Part shown: positions 37,276-57,079 of the stretch, in pieces | Numbering within the stretch: the stretch's first letter is position 1 | How the letters are laid out: each line of letters begins with the position of its first letter | From: Engraulis encrasicolus | Lineage: Eukaryota; Chordata; Actinopteri; Clupeiformes; Engraulidae | Reading direction: 5' to 3' | NCBI RefSeq assembly: GCF_034702125.1 | Contig: NC_085865.1 | Span: forward strand, 42,190,128-42,254,127 | Length of the DNA stretch: 64,000 bases | Notes under the pieces: model-generated | What the model was told of the DNA's origin: nothing | The model's input: only the letters and a program-made list of their open reading frames with translations | The model's database searches: none | Translations under genes and position numbers: made by a program

Positions 37276-37446
37276 TAAAACACATGTTTAAGGTCAATTA
37301 GATATAATATCCATTGTGGGTTGAATGTGTCCAGAAAGGCAAATGAGGGCATAAATAATAAATCAATGGCAATTAAGTTTAAAATGAATAAAGAACAAAA
37401 AGAAGCGAAAGATTACTTTAAAATACACAAAAGGAATTACAAATAT

Positions 37447-39211
37447 TTTTTTTTTTATAAATAGTCAGATAATTAAGATCCTAGAAGCCCTCTATACCAA
37501 ACCCAGAGCCAGATTAAAAATCAATGGCGTGCTTAGTGATACATTTCACCTGGAAAGATCCACTAGGCAAGGATGCCCATTGAGCCCCCTGTTATTTGGA
37601 CTTTTTATAGAACCCTTAGCACAATGGATAAGACAAAATGACTCAATCACAGGCATACAACTGGGCTCAAAAGAACAGAAATTGGCCCTTTTCGCGGATG
37701 ATGTCCTCATTTACCTTACTGATCCCACAAACTCCCTCCCAAGTTTAATGTCGGTCTTGGAAGAATAAGGGTCCTTCTCAGGATACAGGATAAATACACA
37801 GAAAACCCAGGTGCTAAAATTCTATTATGAGCCTCCACACTCCCTACGTTCAAGCTACCAGCTTGACTGGGACAAAGAGTGTATTAAATGTCTAGGTATT
37901 ACCATACCCTCTGACCTAGCCAAACTACAAGAGTCTAACTATGGTTCCTTAGGGCAATCATTATAGATGACATAAATAGATGGAGCAGGATTCCTTATCC
38001 AAATATCTATTCACGCATAGATATAATCAAAATGAATATATTGCCACGATTTCTGTATGTATTCCAATCTATACCCATAGATAAACCCAACCACTACTTC
38101 ATAGAATGGGACAAACTTCTAGCAAGATTTGTTTGGGCAGGGAAAAAACCCAGAGTGAGATTTAAAACGCTTCAGCTACCCAAAGATAGGGGTGGACTTG
38201 CCCTACCCAGTCTCTGTGACTATTATAAGGCTGCCAAACTCCGATTTCTGGTTGGATGGTGTAATCCTAGTTATGAGTCGAGATGGAAAGATATTGAATG
38301 TTCCTTGAGTAAGAAATATCCTCTCGGTATGCTAATAGGGGATTTTTCTCTTGTCAATCAAAGTCCAATCTCACGCACATCCAGATGCTTTCGGGTGCAG
38401 GTTCAAAAGACGTTAAGTTCATAGAATAATGAAAAAAGAAGAACCGCAACACCGATGCTCCCATTTACTTCATTTTAATCTTTTGACGTTTCGGGCCACC
38501 CTGGCCCTTGAGGAAGGGTCAGGGTGGCCCGAAACGTCACAGGAGGAGGAGAGGAGATTCTATAGTTGGAAAAATATTATCAGATTCTTTTGCACACCGG
38601 CACAGAAAGCCAGCTTTTCCACACAAACACACTGTTGGAGATGCTGTGGTTGTGATCACGCTGATCATTACCACATATTTTGGGACTGCCCCTCCATGAC
38701 TCCCTTCTGGAAAGGGGTACATAGTGACCTGCAGGAGGCATTACGCATGGAAATCAACCTGGACTTTAAAACCATGTACTTGTGCGATCTTGAAGACCTG
38801 GACTGTGGTAAAGTGGTGAAATATCTGCTGAGGGTTTTGCTGGTGGCAGCAAAGAAGGCCATAACAAGGAGGTGGCTTCAAAAAGACCCACTTAGTATAA
38901 ATGAATGGATAGATGTGGTGTACGAAGTGTTTAAAATGGAAAGGATTACCTTTGTAATGAAAAACCAACAAGATAAGTTTAATCATGACTGGATGATATG
39001 GCTTTACTTTGTGGCACGTAAGAGACCAGATTTTATTTAAAGATCTTGTTTTTATTTTCCTCCTCAGAATGGATATACTCATTGTCTTTGTGTAAATCCC
39101 CTGGTTCCATGTGGTTACATTTCTTTGTTTTTCTTCTCCTTATGTGGAGAACACTTGTGCTTTAAGGAAAAAGAAAAATCAATAAAAATGTAAATTACAA
39201 AAAAAAAAAAA
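37447..39211 (+). pseudogene. Degenerate LINE (L1-like) reverse transcriptase fragment
   Basis: A 5-prime-truncated non-LTR retrotransposon. Translation pieces show the reverse transcriptase blocks RQGCPLSPLLFGLFIEPLA and LFADDVLIYL (the YADD-type catalytic motif as FADD), followed by a region starting MNILPRFLYVFQSIPI and a C-terminal Cys/His patch CWRCCGCDHADHYHIFWDC typical of L1/Tx1-type ORF2. In-frame stops and frameshifts (around 37769, 37960, 38425) break it. It ends in AATAAAAATG and a poly(A) tract at 39199-39211. It interrupts sequence homologous to the 3-prime flank of TRIM copy A, so it inserted into copy B after the duplication, or was absent from copy A. Confidence 0.85.
38425..38545. 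repeat. Palindrome inserted in the LINE
   Basis: GACGTTTCGGGCCACCCTGG and its complement CAGGGTGGCCCGAAACGTCA face each other across a loop of about 20 bases containing CTTGAGGAAGGGT. The hairpin interrupts the LINE reading frame. It looks like the end of a small SINE or MITE (preceded by ACTTCATTTTAATCTTT), and the flanks are not LINE-like. Confidence 0.7.
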
Positions 39212-39297
39212 TTCAAATAAAGATGCTGCCACTAGAATGAAGATAGGCCTACAAATAAACATTTTAATATTTTCCATAGCTTGTGTTTTCTATTGGT

Positions 39298-42200
39298 TCA
39301 AAGATATGCATGATGATGCATAACCGTAACAGACGTTTTCAAAGGCATAATTTTCAGTGGAGACACTTCACATGTGACGTTGATGAAAGGAAAAACTCTC
39401 TCAGTGAAAGTGTAATCAATAGTGTGCAGGTGTACGTCATGGACAGGATCAAAGAAGGACAGTTGTCCCAAATCCCAGTCCAGCTGCACTCGGATCCTCT
39501 GCGGCTTCTGCTCCACAGTCAGGAGAACGGGTGCTCCCGGTGTGGACCCGACTCGGTACTGTCCGTTGTAGTACCAGATCCTCCACAGGCCCGATCCAGA
39601 GGTGAGGTTGCCTCTCCTTGGTGTGGACTCGGCCATTACCCCAAGGGCCCAGTTGCTGCTCTCCCCAACCTTCACGTCCCAGCTGTGAGACCCTGAGCAG
39701 AAGCTCTCCGAGCCCAGCACCACAGCACTGGAGTCAAACCTGTCTGGACCGGGAGGGCCGCCCATAGATGTCTCAGAGAACCTCACGGTGGTCAGGTCAT
39801 TTGACAGAGATAGACGGCAGTGAGCTGTGTTGGGGTCCAAAATCACAGGAGCTGGGAAGGAAGAAGATGAGAAACGGAGACAAACAGAGAAAATGAGCAG
39901 ACATGTTTCTTTTAGAATAGATTTATATGTCACATTGTTAAGATCCATACAGCCACTCCGGTATTTACCAAATACCTGAACACTATGTAATGCACAGTAT
40001 ACTGTTTTGTATAAATCCTTCAGACGTCTGTTTATATGGATCTAATGGATATATGCCATGGATGTCATGTTACATGTATGTGTTATACCCTCCATAATTG
40101 GCAAATGGAGAAGATGAGAAATGGAGCCAAAAACCGAGAAAATGAGCAAACATGCTTCATATAGTATGTACATTGGATTGTTTGCAATTGCATTGCATTT
40201 TTAAGTTAAATGACTATACTCACTATAATTGGCAATGTTCTGCATCTTCTCCCAGACGTTGAACTTGAGGTTCCCCAGGTGCTGGGACACCTGTATGAGG
40301 GCTGCAGAAGTTGGCTCTGGGTTCTGCAGTGTACATTGGACCCTCAAATGAAAACACATTTTGTTGGATAAGTAGTGAAATTAATCAGATTTTCACAGAT
40401 GTAACATAGTCACGAAATGATTGTTGTTTCAGACAACAATGGTGGCTCAGATCAAAGTCTCATTTCAACTTCATATTGAACATCCACATATTGAAATGAA
40501 CAGAGAAATGCAAATGAATGAATTTAAGTATGGACAAGTGGCTGATAAAGTTATGCCTTCTGAAAACAAATCCAATGCTTCTCTCCAGTTTTTCTGTAGA
40601 GCTCTGTGGCACTACATACACGTCGACCTAGTGAGAGCCAGGTAACCAAATGTTAACTTGAAACATACAGTTTGCTCAAAATGAAGGGGTGATAAGTTAT
40701 GACTTCTTTCATTGGTTAGGGTCTTGGCCAGAAATCTGTTTCCGCGGCTACTAGATCATAACCCCAAAGGAGACAGAACAGAGAATCGGAATAGTTATGA
40801 CTTACTTCTCTTCAATCTTGTGGTAGTTCTGTGGGGAACAAGTCAGAACAAAGAGATGTTAATTGTATAGTATCCCTGTGAATTATCCTGTAAATCTGGC
40901 CTGGTTTTACCATACCATCATGGTAAGTTCAGGGAAATGTATATTGACCGGAGTTACACGAATGGCAAGGGCAGGCTTCAGAGAAAATCTCTTGATAGCA
41001 ATGAACAATGATTGTAACATGAAAATGTCCACTCACCTGCAGGAATGAGATATCATCTCCTGCCATGGTCTCCTCAATGGCACTTATAATGTCAGTTAGA
41101 GACGCTATGTCTCTGGTAATGTTCTCGATCTTCTCCCTCAGTGTGCGAATCTTCTGCAACTCCTCCGTCCTCAGCTCCACTATCCTGGCCGCCTCCTCAT
41201 CTCTCAGAAACTGGTGGAGCTTCTCAAACTCCTGCTTCATGATGGCCTCTGTGTGGTCACCCTGAAGCTGCGATTATGTAATTATGAGACTGTCTATGTA
41301 AATTTGTCACAAAAAATTCCCTCCAGGGCGTCCAGAAGCAACCTAGCCTAGGGGCCCTGGGCCATCTTAATCCGGCCCTGCCTGTGATCAGGGAACAGGA
41401 ATCCTGTTTTGCAACCAGAGGTGTCAAAAGTAGAATGAATCCATAATGTACTGTGAGTGCACTAGCACATGATATTACATAACTGTTACACCATTTGTTC
41501 CATTGTACCTTCTGAGGTAGATAGACTGTGTTGTTACTAAAACACTGAAAATCCACCACAAATTAGATGTAACCAGAGGAGTAGATGCAACCAGTAAGAC
41601 AAGTACACAGGTCTGTTGGTTACTCAAATAAGTTACCTGTGTTGGAGGGAAACAGTGTTTCTGTTTTTGCATTTTGAAAAGGGACAGAGTTGTTAGCCAA
41701 ACTAAAGTTCGATATTCTTGATAGTTGGTTAGTCAATATGCCACTTGTAGGCTACAGTCATGTCTGTGATACAGTAGTACCTGAGTGAGATAGTAGTACC
41801 TACCTCAATATGCTGTGCCATTTGCTCACATTTCACTTTGACACTTTCAAAGTCTCTCAGCTTTTCCTGAAGAGGCTTCAATTTCAGTTTGAGTCCCTCC
41901 TAAAAAGAATACACAGTAACATATAATACAATACATAACTAAGATAACTATAGATGAGTTTTCATTTGTCTCAATGACATGCAGACTGCCATACCTTTCG
42001 ATCAGCCACAGCCTCATCGATGAGGCTAAAGTTGTGCCCTTGGTGCAGTTTTGAGTCTCGACAAAGTAAACACACAGGCTGTTGGTCCTCATGACAGAAT
42101 ACCCGAAGTTTCTTTCTGTGCGGACCACAGAGTTCCTCAGAAGAAGCTCTTGAAGAACCCTCCTTTAGGAAAGCCTCACACAGGTTCCTTAAAGCCAAGT

Positions 42201-42381
42201 TCAGTGGATAGTGGGTCTGGGTAGAAATTCCTTTGCAAACCGGGCACTGCTTGATGGTGTTGCTTTGCCATGCTTGCTGCAAGCATGTTTTACAAAAGCT
42301 GTGACTGCATTCCAGGAGAATGGGATCCTTGAATATTTCGAGACATATTGGGCAGGACAAGTCATCTGCCATGGAAGCCAT
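39298..42381 (-). CDS. TRIM35-like RING/B-box/coiled-coil/SPRY protein, copy B
   Basis: Second, intact member of the tandem pair, about 469 aa. Minus-strand exons: 42381-41995 (RING plus B-box), 41899-41804 (96 nt), 41267-41037 (231 nt), 40828-40806 (23 nt), 40342-40224 (119 nt), 39851-39298 (SPRY, stop TGA). The start MASMADDLSCPICLEIFKDP is typical; RING Cys/His are complete (CPIC...CSHSFCKTC...CPVC) and the B-box shows CGPHRKK, FCHEDQQPVCLLC and H...H. The acceptor before the 119-nt exon is TTTGAG rather than CAG. The SPRY is nearly the same as copy A (about nine differences over roughly 170 residues), while the RING exon differs much more. The C-terminus is extended by MHHHAYL relative to copy A. 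Confidence 0.9.
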
Positions 42382-42777
42382 CCTGTCTCACCAGACCGGC
42401 TGCTCTTGCCCGTGTTCAACTTCACAGTGACTTTTAAGCGTTGATGACTGAAGCTTTCAGTTTCTGTTCTACGGAACAAGGTGTGTTGCTTCCTCTAAAT
42501 CATTTCTATGAGAAAGAGCCAGACTCCTTTGCATAAAAGGACAAGAACAAAGAATAAAACCATCAAGCGTTTAGCCTAACCATAAAAGCAGTCAGCCATT
42601 TATTCCATGGCTGTTGTATGAAAACGAATGGACCTAATGGCCTACATTCATTAGTAAGACTTTGTACAGTGGCCATGTCTTCTGTAGATTTGGACGGTGA
42701 AGAGTGATATTAAACCTGAGGGACAAAACTTGTCTTGTCCCATTAATCAGCAGCTCACCTGCAGTAAGATGAGGGGA

Positions 42778-42802
42778 TGTGTGTGTGTGTGTGTGTCTCT
42801 GT

Positions 42803-42859
<57 letters not shown>

Positions 42860-42870
42860 TCTGTGTGTAT
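42778..42870. repeat. (GT)n microsatellite upstream of TRIM copy B
   Basis: GT repeat with TCTCTGTGTGTATG interruptions in the 5-prime flank of copy B. Confidence 0.92.
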
Positions 42871-43116
42871 GTGCTTTCTATTTCCGTCACTCAGGTGAAG
42901 GATTTGACAGCCCTGACCGGGCTTCTCCATTAGTCATGTCAAATTGTGTGTGTGTGTGTGTGTTTTATCTCAATCTTTACAGAGTGAAAGATGTAGGCCT
43001 ACAAAAAGCAGGTAGCTTTGAAATCAACTACTGTGTCACTTCCACAAGTTGGCAGGTGAAAAGTGTGTTTGTGGGGAGATGTTGAAGATGATTATGGACT
43101 ATGAACACTACGCACT

Positions 43117-43120
<4 letters not shown>

Positions 43121-43182
<62 letters not shown>
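43121..43182. repeat. (GT)n microsatellite
   Basis: Pure GT repeat in the upstream region of TRIM copy B. Confidence 0.93.
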
Positions 43183-43183
<1 letters not shown>

Positions 43184-43467
43184 CATTGCAGCCCACTGTG
43201 TGAAGCATGATTTGACCTCATCTGACCATGGGCAAATTACTCAACAACTGTAATACATTACTAATTACTGTCTTTTTAAAGTAATGCATTACATTACCAT
43301 ATTATTGTTTAAAATGTAAATATGGATCTGCTGATTTGCAGAGTTAATCAAGTTCATGAAATGCCGTCAGTAGGTGTTTTGACAGCTACACACTGAACAC
43401 CATTCAAATCCGGATTGAAGTATAATGCATTACCTAAGTTACTAGCATTGACTAAGTACATTGTTGC

Positions 43468-43469
<2 letters not shown>

Positions 43470-43521
<52 letters not shown>
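43470..43521. repeat. (GA)n microsatellite
   Basis: GA repeat with a shorter GA tract at 43540-43555, matching the GA tracts upstream of TRIM copy A. Confidence 0.9.
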
Positions 43522-43523
<2 letters not shown>

Positions 43524-44039
43524 GGTGCAGGGAACGGGAAAGAGAGAGAGAGAGATTTGAGCAGTTGTCTGCATGACATTTATGAAATATGAATGCTCTT
43601 TAGCAGATAACCGCTCAAATCTATCTCCCCCTCTCTCTAGTATACTATTTGGGTGGTTATCTGCATGGCATTCATGAGATGTGAGTGCTCTTTTGCAGAG
43701 AGCTCCAGGCTTACGTAATGTATAACTTTCTGCTGACCCCAATTAGGCTACTTTATTTCTGGCTGTGCCCCCGCTGTCCAGCATGCCCTCTCAGCCTGTT
43801 CAATGTAATGCCTTATAAAAAAAATATAAAATGCATGTCCTCTATGCACTGGGGATCAATGTCTTACAGGCTACAGACAAATTGTATATGCTCATTCTCA
43901 AGCCCCATCTGCTCGGCAGCCCATACACAGCAGCCTACGTTTGTATAGTGACGTGAAAGCCCAACTGGGAAACTCCAACTCCCATTGTCATTGTGACACA
44001 GCACTCCACAGCACACAAGTGAACACTGCACACAACGAA

Positions 44040-44235
44040 ACTGCATTTAGGCCTCACCCGTGCAAGGGGGCAGCTCCCAATGGCGCCCCAAGGGAGCAGT
44101 GTGGCGGGACGGTACCATGCTCAGGGTACCTTAGTCATGGAGGAGGATGGGGGAGAGTAGTCGTTAATTACTCCCCCCACCAACCTGGCGGGTCGGGAGT
44201 CGGACTGGCAACCTTTGGGATACAAGTCTGATATT
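44040..44235. repeat. Dispersed SINE-type repeat
   Basis: Contains CAAGGGAGCAGTGTGGCGGGACGG-like sequence, GGTACCTTAGTCATGGAGGA and CGGGAGTCGGACTGGCAACC, a block I know as repetitive in fish genomes. Its final part resembles a reversed tRNA-like promoter. Followed at 44440-44590 by a second repeat related to 3290-3440. Confidence 0.55.
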
Positions 44236-44646
44236 CAGGGTGTATCAAAATGTTTACACTTCAATGTAATGTAAATTCAGTGTAATGCAGTATAAAACAC
44301 CTCTCTAAGTGAATGCAACACTATATACAAACTGTACATATTATATAGAATAAAATAATTGCCCTCTTTGCACCTGGGTTCAATGTCTTACAGGCTACAG
44401 ACATGTAGTACATTCTCAACACAGAACGTACCAAAAACTGAAGTTACACTTAGCTAAAACTTTTATCCAAAGCGAATTGGTTATGTACAGGGTATAATAG
44501 TTAGTCCCTGGAGCAGTATGGGGTTAGGTGCTTTGCCCAAGAGCACTTCAACCTTGGATGGAGGTGTAGGGAGAGGTGTGTGTACTAACTTTGGGATGTC
44601 CTGAAGGCCTACATGAACAACAAGTGCTGTGTGTAAGTCTATGGTG

Positions 44647-47600
44647 TACACTCGCCTCCAAAAGAGTTGTCGCCTACCCATCTGTTTGGAATAACAGCTA
44701 ATAACCTGACTTTCAATTAATCACTTGGCTTCAGAAGTCACTCATATGAAAGCTACAACCCTCTCGAATGACTGTGAATGTACAAAAATAAATTTCATGC
44801 ACCAAAGAAAGATTGACCCTTTAATGAACACAGACAGGGCAGATTTTGACAAGACAAAAGTTTTGTCGCCTATCGAACATAATGTGAAAATGAGCAGATA
44901 AGTCACTTCAAAACACTTCAAATACGCTGATTGGGTGTCATACTTAATCACTGATTCACACACACCTCTCCAGAAAATAAACTTTGGCCTTAGGTGTATG
45001 TTTAGGGTCATTGTAATCATGGAAAGCAACACAATGAAAATCAATGGAGTTCAATGAGAGATGGTGACATATTTGCTATTCGTAGAGCAATACATTTTTA
45101 ACTTCATGATGTAATCAATGATAAAAGCCCTCACACACCAGCAGCATGCATGCAGCTCCACATAAGAGCTGTATCCCCTCCCATGTTTGACTTTAGGCGC
45201 CATGTATTTTTCCAAATTCTTCACCTTTAACACCAAAGAAGTCTCTCCCACTGTCCTGTCTCAAAAAAGCCAGCCAAGAGTATGTCAGGCCTAATTCTGA
45301 CAAAAATGAAGGCTAATGGGACTCATACTCTGAAGTCAAGATCCCAAGATCAACCATTTTAGAACTGATAGCATCAAAACTATATGGTGTTGGAGATGAA
45401 GAATATGAAAAAAGAGAAATGGTGCATAAAGTGAACCATGGTACAGATACAGCTCTTATGAGGAGCTGCATGCATGCTGCAGGTGTTTGAGGGCTTTTAT
45501 CATTGATTAAACCATGAAGTTAAACATGTATTGCTCTACGAATAGCGAATCACTGATTCTTGAAAGTTTGGCAAAAACATGTCCCTGCAGTAAAATATTA
45601 ATTCTGTTGAAAATCAACTAAATTTTCACAAACAAAATGAACCCAGGTAATGGCCAAGGGGTCTGTCACACGAATACACAGTTGTTTGAAATATTTAAGT
45701 GTAATTTTATTACTTTTCATGGCTATAAACCTGTCCACACCCTGTAAAAACGCCTGTCCCAAGGACTGGCATCATCATTTCAATTGACTTAAAATACAAA
45801 AATCACTAACAGAATTGAACAATATCACCATGATGTGGAAGACCATATTAAAGTGGTTCTACAGATGTGCACATAGTGGATGTAAAACAATATTTACTAT
45901 TATTTACTAATTGCTCAAAATGTGTCCAGCATATTGGTCACCACCGTCAGATTTTTTTCTAAAAGACAATAAAATCAGGTATGCACAAGGTCATTTTCAT
46001 TACTGAGGACCCCTTTTCAAACCTTTAGCTCTACTGCATGCGTCACCATCACCGAATCTCCAGTAAGTTTACTATTTTGTCCTCAATTTGTTAATTTGTT
46101 TGGACACTGGTACTGTCCCAACCATAAACTGTCAACACCGTCGGGGGTTTTAACAGTATTGTATTACATTAATGTTAATAAATATAATTTTTTTCAGAAA
46201 AGGTATGAAGCACCCAAGAAACAGAGCGAAAATGAAATGGCTAATGTGAACAAACAATGCATAATATTGCATGAGTGTTTTTTTGTCTCACACCGTCAGA
46301 TGTCACCACCGTCAGATTTTGTTCTGCTCATCATGTTGTTCCATATTTTACTAAATTGTGCTGGTTAAACATTACTAGGCATGTTAGTAATAATTGTGAT
46401 CCAAAATGATACTCTAGCCACCACTGAGGTGCATTTGGAGGTTTTTTTGTCAGAAACCTGACGGTGGTGACATCTGATGGAGTTCACCAAAAAACACATG
46501 TTTTACGTGTTTTTGACATGTTTTAAGAATATGCATACAATAAGTATCTACAGTTATGTTAAAGTAATGTTAAAGTAATTCACTTTAATACAGTAAACAT
46601 GTGTTTTTACTTCTAATTCTGTCTGCTGCTGTTGACAAAACAAGAAAGAGCCCATTTTATGAAAAATGAATGTTAAACATGGGGAGCTTGGCCATGCATT
46701 CCCTGCACAGCCAAGACCTACATCTATGATAATACACCTCTTTATTTTGGATTTGAACAACTTAAAAGCTGTTTTTACCACATTTTCAACAACCAGTGGC
46801 TTACTTCCTAGATAATCTAACTAATGAAGTAAAAACACATGCTCATACTGTGCACACACAAAAATAAAGTGTTTATGCAAGATGCCATTGACTTGAGAGG
46901 GCTATTTATTTTGCTAAATGCAGTTACTAATTAGGCCACTTTCACCACTCTCAGATTACTGTCACCACCGTCAGTTCTTAAGTCACCACCGTAAGAAGGA
47001 GTTTTGGTCATTTTAAAGGAATGTGCTTACAACATTTTCCTTAGGAGTTGTTGAAATATCAAAGTAATAGCCAATTGAAGCCTACACGAATATTTGTGAA
47101 AATTACAACAAAATTGTTTGTTGTATTTAGGCGTTAGATAGGCATTGTATGACGGTACATATTTGAAAATTAGAACACATGAAACAGTATTAAAATAGAA
47201 CAAAAGTGAATTTTCAACATTTAAAGGCATATGTGTGAACCAGAAAATACACATAATCACTTAAAAACTCCAGATACATATGCAACCAAATCAATACAAT
47301 TTTAATAACTTTTAATTGTGTCTGACGGTGTTGACAAAAAACAAGGTATGATCGGAGAAAAGCCTGATTTCTGAAAAAAATACATAATGGGGAGATTGGC
47401 CTTGTGCATTTCTGAAAAGCAAAGACCTTAGTCTACGAGGATATACCATAACATTTTGTAATTCACTTTGTTTTTTTCTGTCAACATTACAACCTGTTTT
47501 AGCCACTTTCTCAAGAATCAGTGGAATATGTCACCATCTCTCATTGAACTCCATTGATTTTCATTGTGTTGCTTTCCATGATTACAATGACCCTAAACAT

Positions 47601-47951
47601 ACACCTAAGGCCAAAGTTGATTTTCTGGAGAGGTGAGAGTGATTCAGTGATTAAGTATGACACCCAATCTGCGTATTTGAAGTGTTTTGAAGTGACTTAT
47701 CTGCTCATTTTCACATTATGTTCGATAGGCGACAAAACTTTTGTATTGTGAAAATCTGCCCTGTCTGTGTTCAATAAAGGGTCAATCTTTCGTTGGTGCA
47801 TGAAATTTATTTTTGTACATACATTTTCATTTGGGAGGGTTGTAGCTTTCATATGAGTGACTTCTGAAGCCAAGTGATTAATTGAAAGTCAGGTTATTGG
47901 CTGTTATTCCAAACAGATGGATAGGCGACAACTCTTTTGGAGGCGAGTGTA
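44647..47951. mobile_element. Tc1-like element with 427-bp terminal inverted repeats, no intact transposase
   Basis: Left arm 44647-45073 and right arm 47525-47951 are inverted copies of equal length, starting TACACTCGCCTCCAAAAGAG with the TA that a Tc1/mariner insertion duplicates. Each arm has two related sites, AGAGTTGTCGCCTA near the end and AAGTTTTGTCGCCTATCG about 210 bases inside, the IR/DR layout of Tc1-like transposons. Just inside the left arm (45066-45549) is a smaller foldback with degraded coding-like sequence on the minus strand. The remaining 2 kb is an unrelated AT-rich insert (45550-47524). No transposase DDE frame survives. Outside end is TA at 47950-47951. Confidence 0.85.
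45550..47524. repeat. AT-rich insert with GTCACCACCGTCAG motif array
   Basis: Motif copies include 45939-45953, 46295-46317 (two in a row), 46459-46475 (reverse), 46960-46990 (two) and 47321-47335 (reverse), with weaker ones (CAACACCGTCGG near 46135). No open frame over about 90 codons. I interpret it as a decayed DNA element inserted inside the Tc1-like element; its own ends are not sharp. Confidence 0.5.
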
Positions 47952-47954
47952 GAG

Positions 47955-48273
47955 CAGTGTTTCTCAACAGGGGTGCCGCGGAAACGTGGCTGATAAATAA
48001 ATTGTAATATAATACATATTTGTCTGAATTGATAAGTTAATGCTAGTCAGCGGAATCTTTCATCTGCCATTTATGCACAATAAAGTAAATATAGGTCGCC
48101 CCAGTCAGCTGCAACTTCGAACGTAGGTCGTGTGATGTCTCCAAATGTGTTACTTTTCTAAGCTTTTGTGGTATCGGATGCGATGCCATGTTACGGCTTG
48201 TTGGTTTGGGGTGCCTTGAAATTTTTCATGAATTGAAAGGGTGCCTCGCCTAAAAAAAGGTTGAGAAACACTA
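47955..48273. mobile_element. Buster-type hAT MITE, TSD GTGTAGAG
   Basis: Left end CAGTGTTTCTCAAC, right end GTTGAGAAACACTA, flanked by exact GTGTAGAG at 47947-47954 and 48274-48281. The left duplication overlaps the last bases of the Tc1-like element, so it inserted across that boundary. Confidence 0.88.
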
Positions 48274-49200
48274 GTGTAGAGTAGCTGACAGCTGACATAG
48301 GGAGGAAGGTCCAGGCTGTCAGCACAACAGGTGGCAGTGCCATGACAGTCCTCTACCGCCAACTAGAGTTCAGCTTGGAGTACAACAGGCCTGTCAACAT
48401 CCAAAATCAGTAAGTCTCAACCACTCAGGACTTTGTGACAACCATTCAGGACATCCAAAATAGTGAAAAGTAGGGTCTGTTTTCTGAAGATAGGTTTCCT
48501 GACTATAATACGTAGCCTACTACAGTATCAGTATTCTACAGTATTTGCTTCTCCAGACCAAATGATATACCACACGTCTAAATAAATAGATAAATAAATA
48601 CATTTATTCATAAATATAACTCACATTATATAACAGTAGAAAATACAAGTAGAAAATGAACAATTCAAATATATCAAATTCTGAAGTAGATACATGGTAT
48701 CCAATGTATAAAATAAACAATGGAACACATGGCAGTTCAGATGACTGCAAAATACAAAATATAAAATGTGAAATTCATTAACTGTCTGAAAGAAGTTCTG
48801 ATAACCATAGTTTGAATAGTAATAAATAAAGTAATAAATAAATATATACATAAATAAACAATAAATAACACTAAATATGTATAAATACAAATGTAAACAC
48901 AACACTGAATATTAAAATCAAACACTACATATTAACTCAAACAACAAATACCTGGCCATGGATATAAGTTAATGCATAAAATACAAGGTATAACTCTCAG
49001 TTTAACACTGAATTTCTCCAAAATTCATGGTATAAATAATGAACATGTAAAAAAACAAAAGTGCATCAATCGCCATTATATAAAAGGAAACTATGTAAAA
49101 AATACCTGATGGACATTTAATGTGTGGGTGTGTATCTGTGTATGTAAGAGAGAGCATGGTTTAGGACAGTAATGTTTGTGATAGAAAAGAAGGAGAACTG

Positions 49201-56639
<7,439 letters not shown>

Positions 56640-56640
56640 C

Positions 56641-56835
56641 TGAGGAGAGAGGAGAATGGGGGGGATGGGGGGAGGGGGAAGAGGAAGAAGAAGATGACGA
56701 TGAAGAAGCAGATGAAGATGAAGAAGAGGGGGAAGATTTAAGAAGAGGGCGAAGAAGAAGAAGAAAAAAGGAAGGAAAATATGAAGAAGAGAATGAGAAG
56801 AGAATTAATAGAGGGAGGAGAGGAAGAGGAGAGGG
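56641..56835. repeat. Polypurine GAA/GGA tract
   Basis: Almost pure A/G sequence (GGAGGGGGAAGAGGAAGAAG etc.) directly upstream of the rec8 exon at 56591-56639. On the sense strand it is the polypyrimidine tract before that exon. Confidence 0.9.
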
Positions 56836-57079
56836 GGGTGGGAGGAGGAAGACAAAGGCAACGTTAGTGGTCTGAAATCCCATCTATATACATGTAGCTA
56901 CAGACTACGCCTATGGGTGCAAATCAATATTTGTCCTTCGCTCCTTTTCCTGTGTACTGTGGCCTCTCGCCTGTGCGTCATCCGGCCTCCGTGGAGAGAA
57001 CAATAAAGTTTCCCTGCTGTCGACCAGAGCAGAGTGACTTGTTGGGAGCTTTCTGCAACTCAACATCCACATGAGAGAA

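Noticed and set aside
37447..39211. Functional reverse transcriptase gene
   Set aside because: Stops and frameshifts break the frame, the 5-prime half is missing and a hairpin interrupts it.
40421..40645. Plus-strand 74-codon frame in a TRIM B intron
   Set aside because: AT-rich intronic sequence without similarity or splice sites.
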